Source of the DNA: Arcticibacter svalbardensis MN12-7
Lineage (GTDB): Bacteria; Bacteroidota; Bacteroidia; Sphingobacteriales; Sphingobacteriaceae
Direction of reading: 5' to 3'
Length of the DNA: 64,000 nt
NCBI RefSeq assembly: GCF_000403135.1
Contig: NZ_AQPN01000141.1
Span: 78,452 to 142,451 of the forward strand
In this document: positions 7,938 to 15,377 of the stretch, piece after piece
Layout of the letters: each line of letters starts with the position of its first letter
How positions within the stretch are numbered: the stretch's first letter is position 1
Made by a program: the position numbers and the translations under genes
Notes under the pieces: generated by a model
What the model was told of the DNA's origin: nothing
The model's database searches: none
What the model saw: only the letters and a program-made list of their open reading frames with translations

Positions 7938-8990
7938 ATGAAGAAAATACTCATCACAGGGGGAGCCGGTTTTATCGGATCACATGTAGTCAGAAGATTT
8001 GTTACTACCTATCCCGAATACCAGATCATAAACCTGGATAAATTGACTTATGCGGGTAACCTGGCCAATTTAAAAGATATAGAAGATCAGCCTAATTACC
8101 GTTTCGTAAAAGGCGATATCGTGGATGCCGCCTTTATTGATGACCTTTTTGAAAAAGAGTCATTTGATTCGGTGATCCACCTGGCCGCAGAGAGCCATGT
8201 AGACCGCTCTATTTTCAATCCTTTAGAGTTTGTGATGACTAATGTGCTGGGCACGGTCAACCTCCTTAACGCAGCGCGCAAGTACTGGAAGAACGCATAT
8301 CCTGCACATCGTTTCTATCATGTCTCCACCGATGAGGTATACGGAACACTGGGTGAAGAAGGCCTGTTTACAGAAGAAACCGGATATGATCCTCATAGTC
8401 CTTATTCCGCATCGAAGGCCAGTTCCGACCATTTCGTACGGGCCTATGCCGACACGTATGGAATGAATACAGTGATCTCCAACTGTTCGAACAATTACGG
8501 ATCGTTTCATTTCCCTGAAAAGCTGATTCCGCTTGCCATCAACAACATCAAGAACAACAAACCCGTACCGGTATATGGTAAGGGAGATAATATACGCGAC
8601 TGGTTATGGGTGGAAGATCATGCCCGTGCGATCGATGTCCTGTTCCATGGTGCAGAAGCGGGACAGACCTACAATATCGGTGGTCATAATGAATGGAAGA
8701 ACATTGACCTGATTCATGAGTTGTGCCGGATTATGGACAGCAAACTGGGCCGCGAGCCAGGAACATCAGCCAAACTGATCACCTTTGTGACAGACCGTGC
8801 AGGCCATGACCTGCGTTATGCGATCGATTCATCCAAATTACAGCGGGAACTGAACTGGACCCCAAGCCTTCAGTTTGAAGAAGGACTGGAGAAAACGGTA
8901 GACTGGTACCTGCAGAATGAAGAGTGGCTTGAAAACGTCACCTCGGGCAATTACCAGTCCTATTATCAGGGGCAATATAACGCACGCTAA
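7938..8990 (+). CDS. rfbB: dTDP-glucose 4,6-dehydratase
   Basis: This 350-residue NAD+-dependent extended SDR enzyme converts dTDP-glucose to dTDP-4-keto-6-deoxyglucose, the second step of dTDP-L-rhamnose synthesis. The Rossmann motif TGGAGFIGSH is at residues 7-16. The catalytic STDEVYG and YSASK motifs (Tyr and Lys) are at about residues 130 and 158, and SNNYG follows. The length is typical. It opens the rfbBCDA operon, 40 bases before rfbC. Its G+C content is clearly higher than that of the glycosyltransferase genes elsewhere in the window. Confidence 0.96.
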   Translation: MKKILITGGAGFIGSHVVRRFVTTYPEYQIINLDKLTYAGNLANLKDIEDQPNYRFVKGDIVDAAFIDDLFEKESFDSVIHLAAESHVDRSIFNPLEFVMTNVLGTVNLLNAARKYWKNAYPAHRFYHVSTDEVYGTLGEEGLFTEETGYDPHSPYSASKASSDHFVRAYADTYGMNTVISNCSNNYGSFHFPEKLIPLAINNIKNNKPVPVYGKGDNIRDWLWVEDHARAIDVLFHGAEAGQTYNIGGHNEWKNIDLIHELCRIMDSKLGREPGTSAKLITFVTDRAGHDLRYAIDSSKLQRELNWTPSLQFEEGLEKTVDWYLQNEEWLENVTSGNYQSYYQGQYNAR

Positions 8991-9030
8991 TTCCATTACC
9001 AATTCCATCACCCCAGCATAAAAGAATTAC

Positions 9031-9588
9031 ATGAATATCATCCCTACACAACTCGAAGGCTGTTTCATCATCGAGCCGGCCGTCTACCCCGATTCAAGGG
9101 GTTACTTCTTTGAGAGTTTCAATGAAGCGGGTTTTAATGAAAAGACCGGACTGGATGTACATTTTGTACAGGATAACCAGTCGCTGTCCACCTATGGAGT
9201 ACTGCGTGGCCTGCACTTCCAACAGGGAAGCTATGCACAGGCTAAACTGGTGCGTGCCATTAAAGGCACGGTACTGGATGTAGCCGTAGACTTGCGTGCA
9301 GGTTCAACTACGTTCGGTCAGCATGTCAGCGTGCTGCTGAGTGCTGAAAACAAAAGACAGCTATTTGTTCCACGCGGTTTTGCCCATGGCTTTGCCGTGC
9401 TGAGCCCTGAAGCGGAGTTTTTTTATAAATGCGATAACTATTACAATAAAGCCTCCGAAGGGTCATTGCTTTATAGTGATGCCGATCTGGCCATAGACTG
9501 GCAGCTTCCCGCAGGGGATATCCTGGTATCAGAAAAAGACCAGGTCAATGCTACATTTCAAACCTTTAAAGAAAGATTAACACGATGA
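9031..9588 (+). CDS. rfbC: dTDP-4-dehydrorhamnose 3,5-epimerase
   Basis: This 185-residue cupin enzyme carries out the double epimerisation at C3 and C5 in dTDP-L-rhamnose synthesis. The family motif PDSRGYFFE is near residue 22, and LRGLHFQ at about residue 63 carries the catalytic His. KLVRAIKGTVLDVAVDLR and PRGFAHGF follow as expected. The stop overlaps the start of rfbD (ATGA at 9585-9588), showing translational coupling in the operon. Confidence 0.96.
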   Translation: MNIIPTQLEGCFIIEPAVYPDSRGYFFESFNEAGFNEKTGLDVHFVQDNQSLSTYGVLRGLHFQQGSYAQAKLVRAIKGTVLDVAVDLRAGSTTFGQHVSVLLSAENKRQLFVPRGFAHGFAVLSPEAEFFYKCDNYYNKASEGSLLYSDADLAIDWQLPAGDILVSEKDQVNATFQTFKERLTR

Positions 9589-10448
9589 GCAAGATCCTGG
9601 TAATGGGGGCATCCGGACAACTGGGCAGCTGCCTGAAAAAGGTCTCGGCCGAAAGATCAATACAAGATATCGTTTTTCCGGGAGAAGATAAGGGCAATAT
9701 CCTGAATATGGCAACCCTTGAAATTCTGTTTGAAAGCGAGAAACCACACTATGTGATCAACTGCGCGGCGTATACAGCCGTCGATAAAGCCGAAGATGAA
9801 GTTGATCTTGCCCGAAGGATAAACAGCGAAGGGGCAGAAAACCTGGCCCGTCTTTGCCGTGTTCATGATGCCATTCTGGTACAGGTCTCCACCGACTTCG
9901 TCTTTGAAGGCAACGTTCCGCATCTGCTGACCGAAAGCGAGGAAACCCATCCGCTGAATGTGTACGGGCTGACTAAACTCGAGGGAGAGCAGGCAGTGAT
10001 CGCGGCGACGGCAAAACATTACATCATCCGCACCAGCTGGCTGTATTCCGAATATGGGAACAACTTTGTCAAGACGATGCTCAAGCTTGGGGCAGACCGT
10101 GATGAACTGAGCATCATAGCCGATCAGGTAGGTACCCCAACGTATGGGATTGACCTGGCAGATGCGATCCTGACGATCATTGAATCCAAAAACGAATCCT
10201 ACGGGATCTATCATTACAGCAATGAAGGGGTGACTTCCTGGTACGATTTTGCCAAGGCCATCTTTGATATCAGCGAAACACAGGTACAGGTTCATCCGGT
10301 AACCACAGCGGAGTACCCGACAAAATCAGTACGTCCGGCCTTTTCGGTCATGAACAAAGCAAAGATCAAAAGCACCTTCGGATTAAAAATCCCCTATTGG
10401 AGAGATAGTTTAATTACGTGTATCACCAAATTAAAACAACAAGCATGA
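9585..10448 (+). CDS. rfbD: dTDP-4-dehydrorhamnose reductase
   Basis: This 287-residue NADPH-dependent SDR enzyme makes dTDP-L-rhamnose in the last step of the pathway. The cofactor motif GASGQLG is at residues 8-14, STDFVFEG near residue 105, and the catalytic YGLTK near residue 127. Both ends overlap neighbours by four bases (ATGA with rfbC and with rfbA), so the three genes are tightly coupled. A 212-codon open frame on the opposite strand at 9657-10295 is a shadow caused by the higher G+C here. Confidence 0.95.
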   Translation: MSKILVMGASGQLGSCLKKVSAERSIQDIVFPGEDKGNILNMATLEILFESEKPHYVINCAAYTAVDKAEDEVDLARRINSEGAENLARLCRVHDAILVQVSTDFVFEGNVPHLLTESEETHPLNVYGLTKLEGEQAVIAATAKHYIIRTSWLYSEYGNNFVKTMLKLGADRDELSIIADQVGTPTYGIDLADAILTIIESKNESYGIYHYSNEGVTSWYDFAKAIFDISETQVQVHPVTTAEYPTKSVRPAFSVMNKAKIKSTFGLKIPYWRDSLITCITKLKQQA

Positions 10449-11302
10449 AAGGAATAATACTTGCAGGAGGCTCAGGCACCAGGCTTCACCCTCTGACCCT
10501 GGCAACCAGTAAACAAATGATGCCGGTATACGATAAACCGATGATCTATTATCCGCTGTCGATATTGATGCTGGCCGGGATCAAAGAAATTCTGATCATC
10601 TCGACCCCGCATGATTTGCCAGGCTTTGAAAAGCTGTTGGGTGACGGAAGCAGGCTAGGCTGTACCTTCTCGTATGCGGTACAGGCAGAGCCCAATGGGC
10701 TGGCCCAGGCTTTTGTAATCGGTGCAGACTTTGTGGGAACAGATAGTGTGGCTTTGATTTTAGGCGACAATATCTTCTATGGCGATGGCCTTTCACATTT
10801 GTTGCAGGAACTGAGCGAACCCAAAGGAGGAATCGTATTCGCCTACCAGGTATCCGATCCGGAGCGTTATGGGGTAGTGGAATTTGACGCCAATAAAAAG
10901 GCGATCTCGATAGAAGAGAAACCCGAACACCCTAAATCCAACTATGCAGTACCGGGATTATATTTCTACGATAATTCGGTGATTGAGATAGCCAAAAATA
11001 TTAAACCCTCTCCACGCGGAGAATATGAGATCACGGATGTGAACAAAGTGTATCTGGAACAAGGCAGACTGAAGGTAGGGGTATTGAGCCGTGGCACAGC
11101 CTGGCTGGATACAGGAACCTTTGAATCTCTGATGCAGGCAGGTCAGTTCGTACAGGTCATAGAAGACCGCCAGGGACTGAAGATTGGCTGTATCGAAGAA
11201 GTGGCTTACCGGATGGGTTTTATCAATGCAGCGCAGCTTAAAGAGGTTGCTACACCACTTATTAAAAGTGGATACGGACAGTATCTAATGAAATTGATTT
11301 AG
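10445..11302 (+). CDS. rfbA: Glucose-1-phosphate thymidylyltransferase
   Basis: The enzyme makes dTDP-glucose from dTTP and glucose-1-phosphate, the first step of dTDP-L-rhamnose synthesis. I place the start at ATG 10445, which overlaps the rfbD stop as ATGA and yields [17 protein letters not shown]. An earlier in-frame ATG at 10418 would add nine residues within rfbD and is unlikely. The nucleotidyltransferase signature GGSGTRL is at residues 8-14. [12 protein letters not shown] near residue 110 and [19 protein letters not shown] near residue 160 are typical of RmlA. It ends the operon; the order B-C-D-A is common in Bacteroidota. Confidence 0.96.
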   Translation: MKGIILAGGSGTRLHPLTLATSKQMMPVYDKPMIYYPLSILMLAGIKEILIISTPHDLPGFEKLLGDGSRLGCTFSYAVQAEPNGLAQAFVIGADFVGTDSVALILGDNIFYGDGLSHLLQELSEPKGGIVFAYQVSDPERYGVVEFDANKKAISIEEKPEHPKSNYAVPGLYFYDNSVIEIAKNIKPSPRGEYEITDVNKVYLEQGRLKVGVLSRGTAWLDTGTFESLMQAGQFVQVIEDRQGLKIGCIEEVAYRMGFINAAQLKEVATPLIKSGYGQYLMKLI

Positions 11303-11357
11303 GATATCGAGCTGATATAAATATTTATATGAGTCCAAAAAAGGTATAACCGTAATG

Positions 11358-11393
11358 AAATTTACAATAAAGCATTAAATCTATTGTAAATTT
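11358..11393. repeat. 12-bp inverted repeat after rfbA, possible terminator
   Basis: AAATTTACAATA at 11358-11369 pairs perfectly with TATTGTAAATTT at 11382-11393 around a 12-base loop. Only a short T run follows, so it is a weak terminator candidate for the rhamnose operon. It could also be an operator for gmd. Confidence 0.4.
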
Positions 11394-11538
11394 TGAATTA
11401 TCAACTTATATTTACTACCAAAGAGAAATGGTTATTTAGTATTAGGTAACATATGGGTTAGCAATTAGCAAATTGTGTAAATTGCCTAATCTGTAATATC
11501 ATAATATTTCAAAACAGATAAGAATTAAAAAATTACAA

Positions 11539-12654
11539 ATGAGAAAAAAGGCTTTAGTAACAGGTATTACAGGTCAGGACGGTGCATATCTTGCCGAATT
11601 ATTATTATCCAAAGGATATGAAGTACATGGTATAAAACGCAGAAGTTCCATGTTCAATACCGATCGTATTGATCATTTATATCAGGATCCTCATGACGAA
11701 GATGTTCGTTTCTTTTTACATTATGGCGATCTTTCCGATTCCACTAACCTGATCCGTATCATTCAGCAGGTACAACCTGATGAAATCTATAACCTTGGAG
11801 CCATGAGCCATGTGAAGGTAAGTTTTGATACCCCGGAATATACGGCAAATGCAGATGGTATCGGCACCCTTCGTTTGCTTGAGGCCATTCGTATTTTAGG
11901 CTTAACTAAAAAGACGAAGATCTATCAGGCCTCCACATCCGAATTATATGGATTGGTACAGGCAGTTCCACAATCAGAAACCACACCTTTTTATCCGCGT
12001 TCTCCTTATGCTGTGGCTAAAATGTATGCATACTGGATCACAGTCAACTACCGTGAGGCGTATGGCATCTTTGCCTGTAACGGAATCCTGTTTAATCATG
12101 AAAGCCCATTACGCGGAGAAACATTTGTAACGCGTAAAATCACTAGAGGGGTATCCAAGATTGCCCTGGGAATGCAGAGTAGCCTATACCTTGGAAACCT
12201 GGATGCCAAAAGAGATTGGGGACATGCCAAGGATTACGTAGAAGCTATGTGGTTGATTCTGCAACAGGAAGTTCCTGAAGACTTTGTCATTGCTACAGGT
12301 GTTACCACTACCGTTCGTGATTTCATCCGGATGGCTTTCTCTGAAGTAGGAATTCATATCGAATTCAAAGGCGAAGGAATAGATGAAAAAGGATTCGTTA
12401 TTTCCTGCTCTAATCCTGAATACCAGGTTGAAGCAGGCACTCAGGTGGTTGCAGTCGATCCCCGTTATTTCCGTCCAACAGAAGTTGAACTTTTGATCGG
12501 TGATCCAACTAAATCTAACACTAAGCTGGGATGGATTCCTAAATATGATTTACCGGCACTGGTTAAAGACATGATGACTTCAGATGTAGAGCTGTTCCGC
12601 AAAGAACGTACGCTTAAAGAACTGGGGTATACCGTTAAAAATCAATATGAATAA
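11539..12654 (+). CDS. gmd: GDP-mannose 4,6-dehydratase
   Basis: This 371-residue extended SDR enzyme converts GDP-D-mannose to GDP-4-keto-6-deoxymannose, the first committed step to GDP-L-fucose. The cofactor motif [11 protein letters not shown] begins at residue 8, then [16 protein letters not shown]. The catalytic triad region contains ASTSELYG and [25 protein letters not shown] near residue 190 and the length are typical of GMD. It is followed after 75 bases by fcl. The spacer holds a hairpin that may lower fcl expression. Confidence 0.96.
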   Translation: MRKKALVTGITGQDGAYLAELLLSKGYEVHGIKRRSSMFNTDRIDHLYQDPHDEDVRFFLHYGDLSDSTNLIRIIQQVQPDEIYNLGAMSHVKVSFDTPEYTANADGIGTLRLLEAIRILGLTKKTKIYQASTSELYGLVQAVPQSETTPFYPRSPYAVAKMYAYWITVNYREAYGIFACNGILFNHESPLRGETFVTRKITRGVSKIALGMQSSLYLGNLDAKRDWGHAKDYVEAMWLILQQEVPEDFVIATGVTTTVRDFIRMAFSEVGIHIEFKGEGIDEKGFVISCSNPEYQVEAGTQVVAVDPRYFRPTEVELLIGDPTKSNTKLGWIPKYDLPALVKDMMTSDVELFRKERTLKELGYTVKNQYE

Positions 12655-12665
12655 TTAATTCATTT

Positions 12666-12716
12666 AAACTAATGCGGCTTAGAGATAATATGCTCTTATT
12701 TCGCATTAGTTTTTAT
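12666..12716 (+). terminator. Hairpin between gmd and fcl, possible attenuator
   Basis: AAACTAATGCG at 12666-12676 pairs perfectly with CGCATTAGTTT at 12702-12712 and is followed by a short T-rich stretch. The loop is 25 bases. A terminator-like hairpin inside a two-gene pathway operon suggests partial termination before fcl. Confidence 0.5.
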
Positions 12717-12729
12717 ATAAAATAACCTT

Positions 12730-13671
12730 TTGAAAAAGACGAGTAAAATATATATTGCCGGCCATAATGGAATGGTTGGGTCAGCAATAACACGAAAACT
12801 AAAGGCCGAAGGATTTACAAACCTTTTAACACGTGGCTCTAAAGAACTTGATCTTCGTGATCAGGCCGCTGTTACTGAATTTTTTAAAAAAGAAAAGCCT
12901 GATTATGTTTTTCTTGCCGCAGCAAAAGTAGGAGGGATTGTCGCTAATAGTACCTACAGGGCCGATTTCTTGTATGAAAACTTATGTATACAGAATAATA
13001 TTATACATAATTCTTACCTTAATGGGGTTACCAAATTAATGTTTCTGGGTTCTTCCTGTATTTATCCTAAAATGGCGCCTCAGCCTTTAAAGGAAGAATA
13101 CTTGTTAACCGGTCCCCTCGAATATACCAATGAGCCTTATGCTCTTGCGAAAATTGCAGGAATAAAGATGTGCGATGCCTACCGGGATCAATATGGATGT
13201 AATTACATATCTGTGATGCCTACCAATCTGTATGGCTTAAATGATAACTACCATCCACAAAACTCACATGTTTTACCTGCCATGATCAGACGCTTTCATG
13301 AAGCAAAACAAAGTGGAGCTGAAGAAGTAGTGATATGGGGCACAGGAACACCAATGAGGGAGTTCTTATACGCTGATGACCTTGCAGAAGCCTGTTATTA
13401 TCTGATGCAGCACTATAATGAACCCGGATTGGTAAATATAGGAACTGGTACAGATGTGACCATTAAAGAGTTGGCTGTATTGGTTAAGGATGCTATAGGT
13501 TTTGAAGGCCGTATTGAGTTTGATACCAGCAAACCTGATGGCACTCCACGTAAATTAATGGATGTCTCCAAACTCCATGGTTACGGTTGGAAACATACCA
13601 TTGAGCTACCTGAAGGAATTCAATTAGCTTATCAGGATTTCTTAAGCAAACATCAAAACGTTCTTTCATAG
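12730..13671 (+). CDS. fcl: GDP-L-fucose synthase
   Basis: This 313-residue bifunctional epimerase-reductase turns GDP-4-keto-6-deoxymannose into GDP-L-fucose with NADPH. It has the cofactor motif [10 protein letters not shown] at residues 10-19, then LAAAKVGGI. The catalytic region carries SSCIYPK and YALAK, with PTNLYG after it. The start must be the TTG at 12730: the Rossmann strand begins six residues later, an in-frame stop lies at 12718-12720, and no ATG fits. A TTG start and the hairpin just upstream both suggest that fcl is expressed less than gmd. Confidence 0.95.
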   Translation: MKKTSKIYIAGHNGMVGSAITRKLKAEGFTNLLTRGSKELDLRDQAAVTEFFKKEKPDYVFLAAAKVGGIVANSTYRADFLYENLCIQNNIIHNSYLNGVTKLMFLGSSCIYPKMAPQPLKEEYLLTGPLEYTNEPYALAKIAGIKMCDAYRDQYGCNYISVMPTNLYGLNDNYHPQNSHVLPAMIRRFHEAKQSGAEEVVIWGTGTPMREFLYADDLAEACYYLMQHYNEPGLVNIGTGTDVTIKELAVLVKDAIGFEGRIEFDTSKPDGTPRKLMDVSKLHGYGWKHTIELPEGIQLAYQDFLSKHQNVLS

Positions 13672-13710
13672 AGAACTAATTGAATTGTAATTCATTTCTA
13701 AAACGAATAC

Positions 13711-13759
13711 ATATTTAAAAAGGGCAATTTTCCATAAGGAAATTGCCCTTTTTAAATAT
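13711..13759. terminator. Strong bidirectional terminator
   Basis: A perfect 20-bp stem (13711-13730 with 13740-13759) encloses a 9-base loop. The stem has a GGGCAA/TTGCCC core with A runs on one side and T runs on the other. It lies between the convergent fcl and old-yellow-enzyme genes and should terminate both. Confidence 0.9.
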
Positions 13760-13770
13760 GAAAAATATTG

Positions 13771-13808
13771 AAGAATAAGTCTTTCAAAGAAGAATAAGCC
13801 TTTCAAAG
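13771..13808. repeat. Tandem 19-base duplication
   Basis: AAGAATAAGTCTTTCAAAG at 13771-13789 is followed directly by AAGAATAAGCCTTTCAAAG at 13790-13808, differing at one base. It lies in the short spacer after the bidirectional terminator and is probably a simple replication-slippage duplication. Confidence 0.8.
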
Positions 13809-13879
13809 ATTGACTGGCAGCTTTACAGGCTAAAAAGATTTTAATAATCCTCTTTCCAAAATAATAAGATTTATCAAAA

Positions 13880-14986
13880 TTACTCTAAAACCAGTTCAGC
13901 AAGTGCTTCTTTAGTAAATCCCTTCAAATCTTTAGTATCCTTCTCTCTTATTTTTCTAACCCAATTTGGATCAGATAATAAAGGTCTGCCTACCGCAACA
14001 AGGTCAAAGTCGCCTCTATCCATACGACGGATCAGTTCATCTAATGAACTAGGTTGAGAGCTCTCTCCTGCAAAAGCAGCCAAAAATTCTCCCGTTAACC
14101 CTACCGAACCAACTGTAATAGTTGCTTTTCCGGTTAATTTTTTAGCCCATCCAGCGAAGTTTAAGTCTGAACCATCAAACTCAGGCTCCCAGAAACGACG
14201 TTGTGAACAATGAAAGATGTCCACTCCAGCATCTGCCAACGGATTAAGCCACGCTTCCATTTCCTGGGGTGTTTTGGCTAACTTGTACGTATAATCTGCA
14301 GGTTTCCATTGAGATAAACGAATAATTATCGCAAAATCCTCACCCACCTGTTTTCTCACTTCCTTAATTACCTCAATCGCGAACTTGCTTCTTTCCGGCA
14401 ATGTTTTACCACCCCAAATGTCTGTACGTTTATTAGTTTCTGACCAAAAGAACTGATCGATCAGGTAATCATGTGCTCCATGAAGTTCCAGACAATCAAA
14501 CCCTAGTCTTTTTGCATCGGCAGCAGCCTTACCAAAAGCAACGATGGTATCCGCAATATCGCTTTCAGTCATCGTTCTGCCATTACTAAAACCGGGTCTG
14601 TTTAAACCAGAAGGACCTTCAAATGGTTCAGAAGGCAACCATCCTGAATGATGATTATCCATAATACCCATATGCCATATCTGGGGACCCATTTCTCCAC
14701 CTACCTGATGTACGCCATCAATCACATTCTTCCATCCTGCTAATGCCTGCTCGCCATGAAAATGGGGGATATTGGCATCATTAGAAGAAGAAATACGGTC
14801 AATAACTGTTCCTTCTGAAAGGATTAGCCCAACTTCACCTTCTGCTCTTTTACGGTAATAAGCCGCAACCTTTGCAGTGGGAACACCATCTGGTGAAAAT
14901 GAACGCGTCATAGGCGCCATCACAATTCTGTTTTTAATATTTAATGATTTCAGCTGAAAAGGTCTGAACAAACTGTCATTATTCAT
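13880..14986 (-). CDS. NADH:flavin oxidoreductase, old yellow enzyme family
   Basis: This 368-residue TIM-barrel flavoenzyme starts with the family signature LFRPFQLKSLNIKNRIVMAPMTRS. It has PQIWHMG near residue 102 and ELHGAHDYLIDQFF near residue 168, the substrate and FMN region. VGSVGLTG and VAVGRPLLSDPNW near the C-terminus bind the FMN phosphate. The family reduces activated C=C bonds or nitro compounds using NAD(P)H. It follows 16 bases after an ArsR-type repressor gene and so is probably induced by an electrophile or redox signal. The exact substrate cannot be inferred. Confidence 0.92.
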   Translation of the reverse strand: MNNDSLFRPFQLKSLNIKNRIVMAPMTRSFSPDGVPTAKVAAYYRKRAEGEVGLILSEGTVIDRISSSNDANIPHFHGEQALAGWKNVIDGVHQVGGEMGPQIWHMGIMDNHHSGWLPSEPFEGPSGLNRPGFSNGRTMTESDIADTIVAFGKAAADAKRLGFDCLELHGAHDYLIDQFFWSETNKRTDIWGGKTLPERSKFAIEVIKEVRKQVGEDFAIIIRLSQWKPADYTYKLAKTPQEMEAWLNPLADAGVDIFHCSQRRFWEPEFDGSDLNFAGWAKKLTGKATITVGSVGLTGEFLAAFAGESSQPSSLDELIRRMDRGDFDLVAVGRPLLSDPNWVRKIREKDTKDLKGFTKEALAELVLE

Positions 14987-15002
14987 ATCGAAATTAATTT
15001 AA

Positions 15003-15302
15003 TTATAGTTCTGATTGTATGATCTGGCTTAAAGTAGAAAACGCTTCCTCGTTCCTTTTGTAATAGGTCCACTGACCCACACGGGTAGATTTAACCAAAC
15101 CAGCACGCTGAAGAGTGGATAAATATTCGGATACAGTAGATTGGGTGAGTCCTGCCTTTTTTTGAATCTGACCCACACAAACTCCTTCTTCAAATCCATT
15201 ATCCAGCTGTTCCGGAAAGTTAACTTCCGGCTCTTTAAGCCAATTCAAAATCTGTAATCTGGTTTTATTTGAAAGTGCTTTAAATATCTCTACCTGATTC
15301 AT
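15003..15302 (-). CDS. ArsR-family winged-helix repressor
   Basis: This 99-residue protein has the ArsR fold: FKALSNKTRLQILNWL at residues 6-21, then a recognition helix region (GLTQSTVSEYLSTLQRAGLV) and a beta-wing (VGQWTYYKRN). Two Cys-free helices and only one Cys (in GVCVGQ, ~residue 42) argue against the classic As(III)/Cd(II) CxC site; sensing by a single thiol or an organic ligand is possible. It is first in an operon with the old-yellow-enzyme gene. A 7-bp-arm palindrome overlaps the promoter area, fitting autorepression. The spacing of the -7 box suggests a nearly leaderless transcript. Confidence 0.9.
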   Translation of the reverse strand: MNQVEIFKALSNKTRLQILNWLKEPEVNFPEQLDNGFEEGVCVGQIQKKAGLTQSTVSEYLSTLQRAGLVKSTRVGQWTYYKRNEEAFSTLSQIIQSEL

Positions 15303-15306
15303 GATA

Positions 15307-15333
15307 CAAAGATATATCGGATTTTCCCGATAT
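15307..15333 (-). promoter_or_regulatory. Promoter box and palindromic operator of the arsR-type operon
   Basis: The minus strand reads TATCTTTG at 15314-15307, an exact TAnnTTTG box only four bases from the ATG. Touching it is a perfect inverted repeat, ATATCGG (15314-15320) and CCGATAT (15327-15333) with a 6-base spacer. A repressor bound here would block the polymerase, so this is a likely ArsR autoregulation site. Confidence 0.55.
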
Positions 15334-15377
15334 CCCTATACGTGTTCAAGAGATGACCCACTAATGATATTTCGAAA

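Noticed and set aside
9657..10295. 212-codon open frame on the minus strand inside rfbD
   Set aside because: rfbD is unmistakable on the plus strand with coupled overlaps on both sides; the antisense frame has no family motif and results from the higher G+C content.
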